From the NCBI GenBank assembly GCA_037952775.1, contig JBANAY010000004.1, forward strand, positions 12,958,001-13,022,000: 64,000 nucleotides of DNA. Direction: 5' to 3'. Position 1 is the stretch's first letter. Each line of letters starts with the position of its first letter. The stretch comes from Clonostachys chloroleuca (taxonomy: Eukaryota; Ascomycota; Sordariomycetes; Hypocreales; Bionectriaceae). The notes under the pieces are model-generated. The model was not told the DNA's origin. It ran no database searches and saw only the letters and a list, made by a program, of their open reading frames with translations. This document shows positions 11,497-24,009 of this stretch, piece by piece. The translations under genes were made by a program, and so were the position numbers.

Positions 11497-13374
11497 ATGG
11501 AGTGTATGCGAGAGAAGTTTTCCGGTGGTGCTCTTCTCAATGGCCGTTACCAAACAATTTCGCCTCTGAACCATGGCTCCTTCGGTATGGTGTTTGTCGC
11601 GCAGGATCTTGTCACCAATGAGTCCGTCGCAATCAAGTGCATGACCAAGCGGTCAGCTTCCTCCGACGGCACTGCGGATCTGGCTGTGGATGAGAAGTCC
11701 GAGGAGTACGCTCTTCACACCCTTCTTGGCCAGCATCCTCACATTGTTAATATCCTTGACACCTTTGAGACCGACGCTCACGTTTACCTCGTTTTGGAGT
11801 ATTGTTCGCAAGGAGACCTCTACGAAGCGATTCGCAATGGTCAAGGCCCTTTGGAGACCGAGCATGTCCGCCAATTCATGCTCGAGCTTGTTGATGCTGT
11901 TTCCTACATGCATTCTAAGGGTGTTTACCATCGTGACATCAAACCAGAGAACATTTTCCTGACACAGGCAGGTACGATGAAGCTTGGTGATTTCGGATTG
12001 GCCACGACGGACAAGTGGTCATACGAGATGACTGTTGGTAGCGATCGTTACATGGCCCCGGAGCAATTCGATTCAGCTGGGGCCGGTTACTCACCCGCTG
12101 AGGCAGACATCTGGGCTATTGGAATCTGCCTGCTCAACATTCTGTTCTCCCGCAATCCCTTCACCACACCTACCGAGTCTGACCCGCTCTTTCTTGATTT
12201 CTCTCGCGACAAGCAGAGTCTCTTTGATGTCTTTCCATCCATGTCACAGGACACCTATGAGGTGATTGTCCAGTGCATGAACATGGACCCTCGACGCCGA
12301 TCCCTTGTCGGAGCGCGTGATGCTCTCATGCGCGTTGTGAGCTTCACTGCTCAGGATGAGATTTTCGATGACTTCTGCACTGCTGAGAAGGGATGCATTG
12401 CTTCTGCGAACCGCGAGCCGCTTCGCACTCCCTCGATCCAGAGCCCTCAAGTGGACGACGCTGGCGCTTTCCCCTGGACCAAGGCTCTCCATGTTCCCTC
12501 TCGTCATGCTCGTCAACTCAGCGCTATTCCCGATGATGAGAGCTACTCCGAGGACCTGTTTTCCACGTCCGAAGAAACTATTGATTGGTGCTCTGCTGCT
12601 ACTCAGACCCCTTCAATGTCATCCATGCTCACTTCGAGCCTTGGCCTTTCCATGAAGTCTTTGGCCATTGACCCACAGAAGCGCCGATCCAAGGTATCAC
12701 CAGCGGCAGGATCGTTACCCATTCAAATGAATAAGCCCCCCATGCTCTCTCTTGCTACCGTCTTTGGCAACCGAGACACTGTCTCTAAGAGCTGGAGTGA
12801 CATGTGGGACGAAGACGAGGAGGAAGAGGAGCAGGAGCGTGTCAGGCAAGTGCAGGCACTGAAGGAGCTGAATTCGCGAACCTGGAGCCACGAGAGCAAG
12901 GGTGAGACGATGAAGGCTGAGGAGGAACACGCAATTGGGCCTCTTGGCATCCAGGGCAATATTGACGACGACGATTTGGCTGACGGTTTCTTCTTCCAAG
13001 AGGCGCCAGCTGTTCAGCGTCATGTCCCTGAGACGCCACGTTATTCCCCTCCTTCGAAGCGAAGCGCTCTCGACAAATGGGCAGCTTTGGGTGAACGACG
13101 ACGTGGACAGAATGCTACATACAACATCAAGCAGGAAAAGGTGCCAGACATGAAGACACCTCGGTATTTTGGATTTGGAATTAAGTCTTATGAAGCGGGC
13201 GTTTTGGAACAACATAATTATCATCATCATCACAATAACAAACAACAACAACCCCAATCACATTCGGGGAGGGAGCGGATTAAGGAATGCCCCTGGAACA
13301 AGGGCAGAGATTGGAACTGGCGTCGCGATCGACGCACCGATCTTGGAGATGTTGAGTGGGTTGGTGGTTGGTAA
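11497..13374 (+). CDS. Ran1/Ksp1-type serine/threonine protein kinase
   Basis: Single-exon gene of 625 residues. The kinase domain is about residues 19-320. Glycine-rich loop NHGSFGMV is at 25-32, ATP-binding lysine in VAIKCM at K47, catalytic HRDIKPEN at 145-152, DFG at 165-167 and APE at 187-189. The loop and the long regulatory tail resemble the fungal Ran1/Pat1-Ksp1-Sks1 group, kinases linked to nutrient signalling, meiosis repression and filamentous growth (family knowledge). The tail (about 330-625) is low-complexity, with an acidic stretch WDEDEEEEEQE, an NYHHHHNNKQQQPQ tract and a basic, tryptophan-rich end. An in-frame extension upstream begins only with TTG, so ATG 11497 is chosen. 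All catalytic residues are present. Which of the Ran1/Ksp1 paralogues it is cannot be decided here. Confidence 0.88.
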   Translation: MECMREKFSGGALLNGRYQTISPLNHGSFGMVFVAQDLVTNESVAIKCMTKRSASSDGTADLAVDEKSEEYALHTLLGQHPHIVNILDTFETDAHVYLVLEYCSQGDLYEAIRNGQGPLETEHVRQFMLELVDAVSYMHSKGVYHRDIKPENIFLTQAGTMKLGDFGLATTDKWSYEMTVGSDRYMAPEQFDSAGAGYSPAEADIWAIGICLLNILFSRNPFTTPTESDPLFLDFSRDKQSLFDVFPSMSQDTYEVIVQCMNMDPRRRSLVGARDALMRVVSFTAQDEIFDDFCTAEKGCIASANREPLRTPSIQSPQVDDAGAFPWTKALHVPSRHARQLSAIPDDESYSEDLFSTSEETIDWCSAATQTPSMSSMLTSSLGLSMKSLAIDPQKRRSKVSPAAGSLPIQMNKPPMLSLATVFGNRDTVSKSWSDMWDEDEEEEEQERVRQVQALKELNSRTWSHESKGETMKAEEEHAIGPLGIQGNIDDDDLADGFFFQEAPAVQRHVPETPRYSPPSKRSALDKWAALGERRRGQNATYNIKQEKVPDMKTPRYFGFGIKSYEAGVLEQHNYHHHHNNKQQQPQSHSGRERIKECPWNKGRDWNWRRDRRTDLGDVEWVGGW

Positions 13375-14027
13375 GAGGATAGCATGTCATTCTCTCCAAT
13401 CTTCCAATCATGGCTGAAGGTTGTAAGCTCATGTGCAGTGGTCTGTGCCCGTTGGCATAGGTCACAAGCTTCATGAGTCTGGATCCGTCAGTTTACTTGC
13501 TGCGTATTAGAATAGTTTTTAAGAAGCTTTAGATAATAATACCAGAAGTTACCCACTCACAAAACTGTCTAGTCAATTGCTGTGATCAGACCTGACATGA
13601 CCAATTATTAGATGGTATATGAGTTTCGTTTGGCTTATGTTCGACTTGTGTCTTAGTTTGATACACGTTTATATGTTGAGTATGGAACATCACAATTGAT
13701 TTGTGCATGTTGTACTTGATCTGAATGGTTGAAAGGGAGGTCAAAACGTGGCATATTACTGGTCGCAATGAATATTCCTATACTATGCAATGTACTTCTA
13801 GAAACAGGAAAAGCCAAGTCGCTCGTCAATGCATAACATAACACCAACAGCCAGACCAGAAAACCTGGCCAAGCCAACAGCTGACTGCTGCCATGACAAA
13901 AACATACGAATTTACCAATGATTAGCAGCTAACACGATAGATAGCCATAGATGGCTTGTGTGCAATAATGCGTTCGGGGGGCAAATACAGTGTTTGGCGG
14001 CTTGTGCCCGCAATAGCAAGGTGAGTG
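13375..14027. other. Convergent intergenic region, kinase / AVT transporter
   Basis: 3' flanks of two convergent genes, AT-rich between about 13,500 and 13,800. No gene or repeat recognised. Confidence 0.55.
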
Positions 14028-16403
14028 TTATGCCCCAATCAGATCCTTTGGCAAAAACGTCCAAACTGTCCCAACCGAGCCGAAAATGGAGAAAAGGATG
14101 AGGAGCGAGAACAACACGAGTCGCTCCGAAGGCGACGTTTCTTGCCAGTACAACTTCAGATAGAAGGATATCGGGAGGATGATGGAGATAACCGTGCAGA
14201 GCGCTGCGCCTAGGAAAGCACAGACCGAGTCAAAGGCGGGGAAGACAATTGATATGAAGAGCAGAATGATGACCACGCTGACACGGATGACACCGCGGAT
14301 TCCGCTTTTCACCAGCTCTCCGCGGTGATTGCCCGTGCTGTCTTGGTGCTCGTGATGGTGGTGATGGTGATGCTCATGTACGCCGCAAAGTACGTCTGCC
14401 GTGGTGACCAGAGGCCGGGCGTTGAGGGGGATCTTGGTAAGTGGGATAATGGCAACGAAAATGCACATTGTAATAGCCAGGGCCTTGGGATAGCCCTCGC
14501 TCTTCAGAATGTTGGACGTAATGGCATCACTGATGCCATCACCGAACATGAGAATGCCAATTACGCCAAGACACATATCCAAGGCGTACTGTTAGTACAA
14601 GACCCAGATACGAATGTCAGTAAACGGACTCCATAAAAATGCAAGGATTGTTTCCCAGGGCTTCAACTGACAGAAAAAGAAAATGTGACCTTGACGGCCT
14701 TGCCCCATTTGGCGGGGTGGCGCATATCCCTATAGATCTAAAAAAGAAAGAATATGGCCCACGTAAGTAGATGTTCATCTCGGTAACCTTAGAATAGCTC
14801 TCGCCAAATATGGCCCGACTTACCGAGGGAAAAATAGAATGGGCACCCCAAGGACTGGCCATCAGACCATAGGCCAGGGGTAACGCAAGCCAGTTTGATG
14901 GCAGCAGGTAAGTAGCGGCTGGGTCTCGTAAAGACCCGGGAGTCTCCGTCTTAACCAGGCCGTCTACTATAACGATGCAGACAACTGTAGTAGAAAGCAG
15001 TTAGCATCTATTCTCACGTGCTACATCCATAGAGACATGAGTTCAGTTCGGTAGAGGGCATCTCTTACTTCCAAAGGTGGAGAAGATGCCAACAATACTC
15101 GTGTAACTCAAGAAGCGCAGGGGGAGCGCATTCAGCACCAAGATGAGGACTGCACAAAGACACTTCCAACTATTGACGGTCGCCAATCCAGGTAACAGCA
15201 GATCGAGAGAGTCAGCGAACAAGATCATCAAGGCCACACAGGCAGCAACAAGCTCCAAGGAGAACATGGCCGATACAACCATGCGTGCACGGGTGCCAAA
15301 CGACACAAATGCTAGGTCTGAGTAGGTGATGAGGCCAGGATCATAGTCCATACACTTCGCTAGCAGCTTGCCGGTGTAACCAGTCACACACGCACATAGA
15401 GTCATGAGTGCGAGTCCGAAAATCCAGCCGCTAAGTTTGAAGGCCAATGGTAAACTCAGGATGCCCACCCCAATAATGGCGTTGATGGAGTTGAAAACCG
15501 ACTGGGGGAGCGTGCTCTGGCCTTCGACAGCTAGTACAACGTGGGATCCCTGTTTGACCTCTTTGACGAGGATCGGTTCATGCTCGCCATGGGCGGCGTC
15601 CTCATCGTCCTCTTCTTCCACCCAGCCTGCTGCAGGGTCAAGCGAAAGTCGCCGCGGTTGCAATGATTCTCTACCAATAGTCCCATACATAGAGCTGCGA
15701 TAAGAATCATAGCTCCCGATAATGGATGAGGTTGACAGATACGGGGGGTTGCCAAATATGCTGGATCGACCAGACGGCGAGGAGCCGAGCAATGCGCCGC
15801 TAGCCATCTCGGTATCAAGAGGCTTTCCTTCTCGAGACCTGAAGTCCTCTCGCGAGTGTTCAAGGGCGGCAGAAGGACTCAAGAGATTTTCCCCACCCTC
15901 TCTCAAGGCATTGGATGATGAGGCGTCGCCTGCGGAGTGTTCTTGGTACGAGGCTTCGAGGTGCTGCCGTAATAAGCTGGTGGTAGGGCGGGCTTCGCGA
16001 TCCTCAATATGACTCCTTCCATATTGAATATTGTCAGAGTCGGCATCCTCAATTGCGGTACCATCGCCCGCGTATATGAAACTAGGTCGGCGGGGAATGA
16101 CTTCGGGAAATCCAGCTGCGCGCTGCCAGCTACGAGCAAAAGATCGAAAACTGTTCACACCCCCAATGTCGGCCACAGCAGCAAGTCGGTTCGAAAACGA
16201 GCCACTGGGTTGCTAGGTCAGCCTGGAGAAGTTCAAGAGCGCGGGAACTGGGGAAGTTCGTACCGTCGGTGCTCATCATGGTTGTCATCGTCCAACAGGC
16301 CATGCAATTCGGAGTGCAAACCACTGGACGCAGCGCTGCCAGACGGGGAGGGCCGTCCCTCGTATTCGTCCCATGTCGCGGGATTCTTGATATTGGAAAC
16401 CAT
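14028..16403 (-). CDS. AVT-family vacuolar amino-acid transporter
   Basis: AAAP-superfamily transporter, probably in the vacuolar membrane, moving neutral amino acids by proton exchange (family knowledge from yeast Avt proteins). The model is complement(14028..14588, 14672..14737, 14824..14984, 15069..16204, 16264..16403), a continuous frame of 687 residues. A long hydrophilic cytosolic N-terminus contains the segment SFSNRLAAVADIGGVNSFRS. The membrane core starts with STLPQSVFNSINAIIGVGIL, a family signature, and multiple hydrophobic helices follow to the C-terminus. The loop just after NARPLVTTADVLCG has seven consecutive histidines flanked by glutamates. The first-intron acceptor is the CCCAG at about 16,205; an alternative AG a few bases earlier gives a stop. 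Confidence 0.9.
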
Positions 16404-17532
16404 CACTCTATCCTTCCTCAGCGCGCGATCGAGAGACGCGTTTCCTTAGCCCAGGGAGAGAGTGTAGGGCCAATTCAGCGTCGAGCAAATGCAAACAAGA
16501 CGAGCAGCTTCGGAGCTTGCCCGGCACAATAGATAAGAACGCCACCCGAGGTCACGAGAGTCGAGGCACAAGGGTCGACCTAGTCTGCAGTATCGATCGA
16601 CCTTGCCAGTAGGATGAGGAGCCGGTGGATAACCCGATTTCAGACTGGGAGGGGGAAAGGAGCGGGGGGCAAGATAAGGGCTACAGTCCAGCACAGACCC
16701 AAATTCTTGATTTCTGCGGTGGTGTTGAAAGGCAGGCTCTCTCAAATCCATGCCGCCATTGCCATGGTAAATATGAATATAGCCTAAGGGCTGGCCAGGA
16801 CAGAACGTTGGCGTGAGCTGCCGTCCTGGGGCAGGCCTATCTCTGGATGGGCGATGGCAGGTGGATAAGTATGATGCACTTAGTGCTCGATATTACCAAG
16901 TTTGTCAGTGTTAAGGTATGATTATCTGGGCCCATCCAGCATCATCATACATTAGGTAGGCAGTGCACACGCATGCGAGGAGCTTGGCAACGCTGCGTGT
17001 AGGTGGGGCGCAGGGCCTGCTGCCAGTCCAGGTGTGACCTGCTTCTCTGGTGCACTAATGTGAGTGCTCTACAAGTGGTCGTTGGTGGTGTCGCTCGCGT
17101 CGACTTGGTGTTTGTCTTGGTATAGCTGTCGTTCAGCCCAAAATTCATCTCACCATTATGATATCTCCCATCAGAAGCTATAACTCGCCCATCCTCTCTG
17201 ACTCTCTTACCCGTCTACCTAGTCAACATCCTCTACAATGGCCTCCAGACACTCAAATGTTCGTTGGCTTGTCTCCTGGCAGCCCACCCAATGCCAATCG
17301 TCATGAGTAAGCGAAGCACCAAACTCCAACCCACCTAACCTAGATCAGGCCAAGCACCGCTAGTACCGAGGTGGGTGCAGCTTATCACCGCCCTGGGGAT
17401 ATCCACCAATGTCCAACTGGCAGAAAATCCCACCCACCTTTTCTCCAAGTGCCGATGAATACCGATATCTAGGCCTAGCATCCTACTCTCGCGTCCTATT
17501 TTCGCTCCCGCCATGATAATCCGACCTCCAAT
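16404..17532. other. Divergent promoter region, AVT / RMP1
   Basis: 1.1 kb between two divergent genes. Only short unrelated frames are present. No gene recognised. Confidence 0.5.
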
Positions 17533-18282
17533 ATGAACCTTTCGTCGCCGGCCGTCGCAAAGACGACACCGACCGGCGAATCCATCCCCGACACCGTCGC
17601 CCACCTGCGCGCTCTTCTCGACGCCTTCAACCACCGACACAAGAACCAGCATCACTCCTCCCACTGGTGGTCGCACTTCTCCCGCCTCCGGCGCAGTCTC
17701 TGCTCGCTCCTGGACAGGGATGGGAACCCTTCCTCTCCACATGCGCGATGGCTCCAATTTCACGTCCTGCCCCGATCATACAAGTAAGTATCCCTCCTGT
17801 TAGGATGCCTTCCCAGATCTTATTCGCCTCCCCAAAATGATCTCATCTCTCGCGAATGTCACTCCCACCCTGATACTGTCTTTCGAGAGAATTACGTCCT
17901 CATTCTGTTTAGGGCATTCTCCCAGCTAGCTGCCGATAATCAACATGCCCCCCTGGGTCTTCTCCTCCTCACAGTCCTCGCTCACGTCCATGCCCTCTTG
18001 ACGCATATCCTCCCCGCAGAGGAACAGGCTCCCGCCCTCAGTTCCATCCAGCAAGCCCTGCCCAGAGTTGCGCCAGAATATGGATCAAAGGTGGACAAGG
18101 GAATTACTGTAGCGCGCGATTCTAGAGAGAACACGAGAGCTGAATCATTGGCGGTCTCGCCAAAGTCGTTGGGCAAGCCCAGTCGCCCGAAGTTGGCGGC
18201 AGAGGAGATGAAGAGCAGTAAAAAGAGTAAAAAGAAGAAGAAGAAAGACGAGCTATCTAGCCTTTTTGGCTCCTTGGCGTAG
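17533..18282 (+). CDS. RMP1: RNase MRP subunit RMP1 homologue
   Basis: Protein subunit of RNase MRP, the ribonucleoprotein that cleaves pre-rRNA and selected mRNAs (family knowledge). The model is join(17533..17783, 17913..18282), 206 residues, with a GTAAGT...TTTAG intron of 129 nt. The RMP1 RNA-binding signature is visible: HRHKNQHHSSHWWSHFSRLR in exon 1, then WLQFHVLPRSYKAFSQLAA across the splice and APLGLLLLTVLAHVHALL in exon 2. The C-terminus is very basic (KSSKKSKKKKKKDELSSLFG), which suits RNA binding and nuclear import. The gene is short, fast-evolving and easily missed. The signature makes the call good, though not certain. Confidence 0.82.
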
Positions 18283-18705
18283 GTATAAAAATATCAATTA
18301 CACATAATAATAGCCAACTCGCCCATTTCCATCGCAGCTATACTGTTTTTCAATTTCTAAATAAAATCGAGAGCGTGTGACAAATATGAAAATCAGGCAA
18401 GACGTTTTTGTCAGCAACTTCCAAATTTGCTTCTTTTGCCTGTGACCCCAGCCCCATCACTCAAAAAGACATAATCGTTATTCACTAGCTCTCCCATTCA
18501 TGCGCCCATATTGAGAAAATCTGCTTCCTTTGCAGATGAGCAAAAGGCTTGACCTCCATCCGCATAAGCTGATCCAGCTAAACCAATTGCTCCATACATT
18601 CCAAATCCAAGTGCCACAGAGTAAGCAATATTACAAGACAGAGATGACGCCACAGTCAGTCTCAAACAAAGACCCAATTTTGCCGGTCAAACGGCTTGTC
18701 CTTGC
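18283..18705. other. Convergent intergenic region, RMP1 / TUP1
   Basis: 3' flanks of two convergent genes. No gene recognised. Confidence 0.55.
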
Positions 18706-20733
18706 TCAGTTGTGAAGTGGGCGGTAGGACCAGATACGGGCCTTCATATCACCGGAACCAGTAGCAAAGAAGCCGCCCGAGGGGCTAGGTGCCACAGAGA
18801 TGACCGAGTTCTTGTGGCCTTGGAGCATGAGCTGTGTTGTTCCTGAGCGGGGATCCCAGAACTGAACACCACGATCCTTGGATCCAGACAACACCCAGTT
18901 GTTGTCAGGAGTGAGTGCAACAGACAGGACAAAGTCACGGTGACCCTCGAAGGTCTTGACGCACTTGCCACTTCGGGCGCCACCACCGCCGCGCGGTGCG
19001 CTCAGCTCCCACATCTTGATTGTCCTGTCCAAACTGCCGCTCACAAGCTCCTTGCCACTTGGTGAGAAAGCAACAGAGTACACGGAGTCCTTGTGTCCGT
19101 CTGGGCCTTCCAGGCGCTCAACAAGCACAGCATCTGGGATGCTCCATACCCTGACACTCTTATCAAGGGATCCCGCCGCAACATACTGGGTATCCGGTGA
19201 GATCGCAACAGTGGTGACACCGTCCTCAATGGTCAAGGTGAGAGTATTTTGACCTTGCTCGATGTCCCACAGACGAACTGTTCGGTCACCACTTCCAGAA
19301 GCAATAGTGCGGCCATCTCTTGCGAAATCCAAAGAGTAAATATCTTGTTCGTGACCGCTGAACTGGTTGCGAATCGTCCTGTTCTGGATGTCCCAGACCT
19401 ACTTCTGTGTCAGCAATGTGCAAGCAAACAATGTGCTCAGACCCAACTTACTCGAATCATCTTATCCTCAGCACCAGTAGCGAGATAGCGGCCATCCGGA
19501 CTGAAGCAAACGCTGCGAATGTACAAATCGGTACCACCCATTGGGTCCATGGCAGTGTGGTCCTCCAGAACGCAAACCTTTTCACCACTCGCAACATCGT
19601 AAATTTGAGCCGACCTGTTGCAACCAGTGGCAACATATTTGCCGTCATGGCTGAATCTCACACAGCAAACAACGCTATCGTGTGTGAGAGAGTGGACCAG
19701 ATCGACATCGAGAACTCTCGGGACTTGTGGGTTAAAAATAGCGTGCCAGTCGGCTCCGTTCTTCTTATTGTGAGGGGGAACTGCATCAAGCTCCAGCTCA
19801 CCAAGAGCATTACCAACAGATGGAGGGGGTCTTGGCCCACCAATGCGATGTTCGGGGGTGGGGTGGCTGATTTGGGGAGACTGCGCGCTGCCAGGGTAAG
19901 GAACGGGAGTATTAACCTGTGGTGTCGCGGGCCCTCCAACTGAGTTCGGAGGTCGCCCAATTCCCCGGCCTCGAGGTCCAGGAGACGCGGTGCTCTGGGT
20001 TGGCTGGGGGCCGCCCATTCCGTTGGAAACTGGGCCAGGAGGATACTGAGGATAAGGACCCTGCTGAGGCTGTGGGGGTTGAGCAGAAGAGTGTGGAGGG
20101 GGGACGGGAAGGCCTGGAGGGCCTTGGCCCATTTGGTGCTGAGGCCCAAGTTGCTCATGAGGGGGGCCATGCTGCGGCTGCTGTTGCTGCTGAGGTTGTT
20201 GCGGTTGGGGAGGGGCGAGTCCAGCTTGGTTGCCGCCAGCCATGACGCCGCTAAATAGACCGTTTCCTGGTGCGATTGAAGGAGGCTGTTGGGAAGGGCC
20301 ACCATGTTGGGGAGGGCCTGGAAGAGGCTGGCCGGCACCGGCCTTGCCTCGGGTCGCCTCCGCGAGTTGGTGTCGGAGCATGGTAAGCTCCTCCTCGTAC
20401 CTATGGGAGTATCAGTCTATCAGAGTTGCAAAGGAATTAATCATCAGCAAAGCTCACTTTTGTTTTAAAGTCATGTGCGTCTGCTCCATCGCGTAAACCT
20501 TTTCTCTGACGAGCTGCATCTCGCTCACTTGAGCACTGACTATCGGGTGCGAGTTAGTGGATGGGTCGATTATACAATCCTGTGCGATACGGAAAGCTTA
20601 CTCTGATGCTCAAATCCCTCGGTCTGGCGCAACTGACTGTCAAATTCGGTCCTGATCTGATCGAGAAGCTCGTTCAGACGAGCGGAATTGCTGGGGGCAC
20701 GGCCCCCATGCCGCGATGGCTGTACATGGACAT
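18706..20733 (-). CDS. TUP1: General transcriptional corepressor TUP1/RCO-1, frame broken in exon 1
   Basis: WD40 corepressor that works with Cyc8/Ssn6 to repress many gene sets. Exon 1 (20733..20602) encodes [14 protein letters not shown] and then, in the next frame, [20 protein letters not shown], the Tup1 tetramerisation helix. The next exons continue with [20 protein letters not shown] and YEEEL up to [13 protein letters not shown]-rich linker follows, then seven WD repeats, with WD signatures such as VRLWDI, VRVWSI, IKMWEL and VQFWDP in the last exon (19399..18706). The frame change in exon 1 sits at G5 20693-20697 (C5 in the mRNA sense). One additional C would make the exon continuous; as written it meets a TGA. 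I take this as a probable sequence error, since TUP1 is a core gene. Confidence 0.9.
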
Positions 20734-23700
20734 GACTGCAATGCTAAAGGATATGCGTTGATGGTTGAAAAGACTCCAGCAGAAAAACACGTGTCGTGTC
20801 GGCACTCAAAGTCGATGATGGGAAGAGCAGCAAGCACGCGTGGTGGGTCGGCGGCGGTTGGCGTTGAGGCGTGAGCGACACGGGATGACTTTGCTGCGCC
20901 AAAGCGATATGAGATCAAGTCAACTGAAGAAGACACGGGCGCCGGCGAGAAATTCGCCGGTTGACCGTCGAGCCTTGCGAAAGCTAAGTAAACGTGTACG
21001 ATCGACGAGGAGGAGGCTATCACCGGTGGGGGTCGGGCGTGACGAATGGGCTCAGCTTGTGGATGGGAAGGGGGAAAGGAGGAAAAAAGATGATGGCGGC
21101 GAGGCGCTGGGCTGGGAGTGATGGATGGGATAGTGGAGCAGAGGAAGCGAGCCCGATTGCATGCACCTTCTTTGCTGTGGGCCGGTGTGATGTGTGTGAA
21201 ACCCAAAGTTCCGGCAGGACGCAGGGTACCTACGGCATCAGGAAAGCTACATTGTGGGCTGCGAAAAGAGACCAGGGTTAAACGCCCGAGGCCAGGGGCA
21301 TGGCTGCTGACTAGCCGCTCTCTCGCCCATTCCCGCGGGCTTGCAGCGCTATGTGGGCGCTTTCCAGAAGGGCTAAGCTGAGAATTGCCACGGCGGCTGG
21401 TGGTGGGGCTCTTGCATTGCAGAACCTCATCAAGTATCTGCACGGGTGCAGCAGGTATCTGATGGGGAAGAGACTACATGTGGGTGGGCCGACCCTGGAC
21501 TCTCCCGTGGCCTGTGCGTTTCAAAGGCACTAAGGTAGCTCGACCTGCACCTTGTGCCCATCCTGGCTCCTGCTGCTGGATGTGCACCTCTATATCCTCA
21601 GCTCTGCCATGACTACGCCGGCTTCCATTGGTAGGCAAGCTGGCCATGACAGAACACAAGGTAGGATCCGGTGGTCGGAAGCTTACTGCAGCTCCTCAGA
21701 GGTCAGCTACCTGAGCCCGGTCCAGGTTCTGTTAACCCCGTCAACACCATGGAATTTCTCGACCTCCCAACAGAGATTACCTGGGCGGCAACAGAGGCGC
21801 CCAGATATTGTAAGGTATTCTTTCCTGAGCACCGTCCGAGCAGGCTTCGGCGTAGCTACTAGGCGTGCTGTGTGCCTGGGCAGGCCTGTCATACCGAGTA
21901 ATAGGAGCGGCACTATTATGAACAGGATTGGCGGTTCGTGTAGCTATGACCACGACACTCGGTCCGCAGTATTATTCCAACGCCAAGTGGTACGGGAGCG
22001 AACAAATAACACTATGATAGTACCATGGCGCACCACCAGGCAATTACCGGGTGGTCCTCCCAGCATCCTCTTCGGCAGCGCCACCCCTCCCTGCCTTACA
22101 CACCTCCTGCCTCTGAGAGCCTGCGCCGGTTTTTTATTGCCTCGCCCCTTGTCGCACACACCCCGTCAGGATGTCGCGCACACCACACCACCACTCGCGC
22201 TCTTTCCCCAGCCAGCCCACCCCCCACTTACACAAATCTGAGAATCTTACACCTATAATAGAGCAGATTGCCAAGCACCACAAGTTGTCGAGTGGCCTGC
22301 TTCCGAACTTCCAACACTACCTCTCCGAAATGTGGCATGCACACTCTGCCTGACCCAGGCCCCGCCCTTGGTTAACTTAGCTCGAGTCGCGCACTACTGC
22401 CAGTAACAGACCTTTTTTTATTTATACTTTCCGGTGTCGTGATTCCGGGCAAGCTAGCCTTAAATAACCAGCGTTGGCTGCGTACGCACAGTTGCTTCAA
22501 AGTGCAATTGTACCGAATGACGAGTCAATTTCGTTGGTCACGCGTCACATTGCGGATCATTAGTAGAAATTCAATTGCATCTTGATGGCAGGATAACTCG
22601 ATATGAGCTAGGTGCATGTACAGGCCTAGACTCGTCACCACCGAGGGTGGCTGATTCAGACCATTCAACCCGAGGCAATTCCCCACCAACTACGACCAGA
22701 ACAACTCGGGGAAGAAACAAATCCAATAGTCGCACGCATCTTTCTTTTCTTCCATTCACGCTGTCCACTCATTTCTTGTGTGATGCCGGTGCTTTAGCTA
22801 TCGCCATCTCGTCCTTGTTTGCCTCTGTCCCGCACATTCAGACGAGAAACACGGGGTTAGCGCATATCCCCCTCTATGCAACAACACCCACGCACGTTGC
22901 TGGGGCTGATCCTTAGCTTGTGCTAGTCGAGGACATGGTGGGGCGGGAACAACTGGGGTTTTTTAAAGCATCCAGGGTTGCCTTGGGTGTCAAGTCGAGA
23001 CGTGCCGCCAACTATCAGAGATAGTGATCTTGAATGTCCTTCCTGGTGCTCTACCAGCTCCTAATACTGGCTCAGGTTAATCTTCGCCCCTGTTACTATA
23101 TCGTCGTCCCTAGAGTAGATATGGGCGGTTCTGATGTGATTATTTGTTCAACGCTAGAGCAGCACGCGGTCATGTTTGCCTGATGATCTCACAACAATGT
23201 GCAATTACATCACAAATGCTGACATGGTACACAAACCCAACAGACAAAAGACCAAGGAAACAAAAAAAAGTAATAGTTCCCACGGAAGCCCATGAGGGCC
23301 GAGTGCCTCGAGTAGTCTAATGAGAGGAGGATGGGTATAGGGTAGCCGGACATCACTCGAGGGACAGATACAGGTATGTTGGGAGAATGCTAATATTAGC
23401 AATTCAAAACCTTGTGGTCGAGTATCTATCTAACGATAAAATAGACACCACATGATATCGATAGATGTATGCAACGGGGAGGCGAAAACTCGGGCTTGCG
23501 GCAAAATGACAACGCTCACTCGTCCGAGTATATTGCCTACTCGTGCGCCACACCAACCAGAATGTGGCACAGTTCTCCAGCCTCACTTGCGTAATAAAAG
23601 TAGCGCCAGTTGGGCATCCATCAGTAATCTGGTCGACACGTGAATAGGTAGGTAGGTAACTCGATCAAGCGAGCCAAAACCCCTTCCTCACTACCTTCCT

Positions 23701-24009
23701 TGCATTCGACTCTACTCGACCAAGTCCCACGAGCGCCACGTCCCAACCACAGCCTTTGCACACGGCTGTCCCAACTCGAAGCTAGAAGTAGCTGGTCGCG
23801 TAGCGGCGTAGTGCATTTGCCGACGACCACGGTGGTCCCCACTCGAGCTTCTCCAACTGCCAGGCTAGGTCACGGCCATGATGCGCAGCGCCTTCTCATG
23901 CCCCAAGCCTATCCAACAACGACACCTCGAGAGTACAACAGGATACTACTAAGCAAACGCACTCCTCGGCCCGGAGCATGGCCTGTTAGTTTGACAAACC
24001 ACATACAGA
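20734..24009. other. 3.3-kb divergent promoter region, TUP1 / DCP2
   Basis: The TUP1-proximal half carries an open minus-strand frame of low-complexity, S/P/R-rich composition that overlaps TUP1 exon 1 in a third frame. I treat it as leader sequence. The rest has only short frames. No gene recognised. Confidence 0.5.

Noticed and set aside
20640..21443. Long minus-strand open frame (267 codons) upstream of TUP1
   Set aside because: Low-complexity S/P/R-rich composition, overlaps TUP1 exon 1 in a third frame and has no recognisable domain; it is the leader region.
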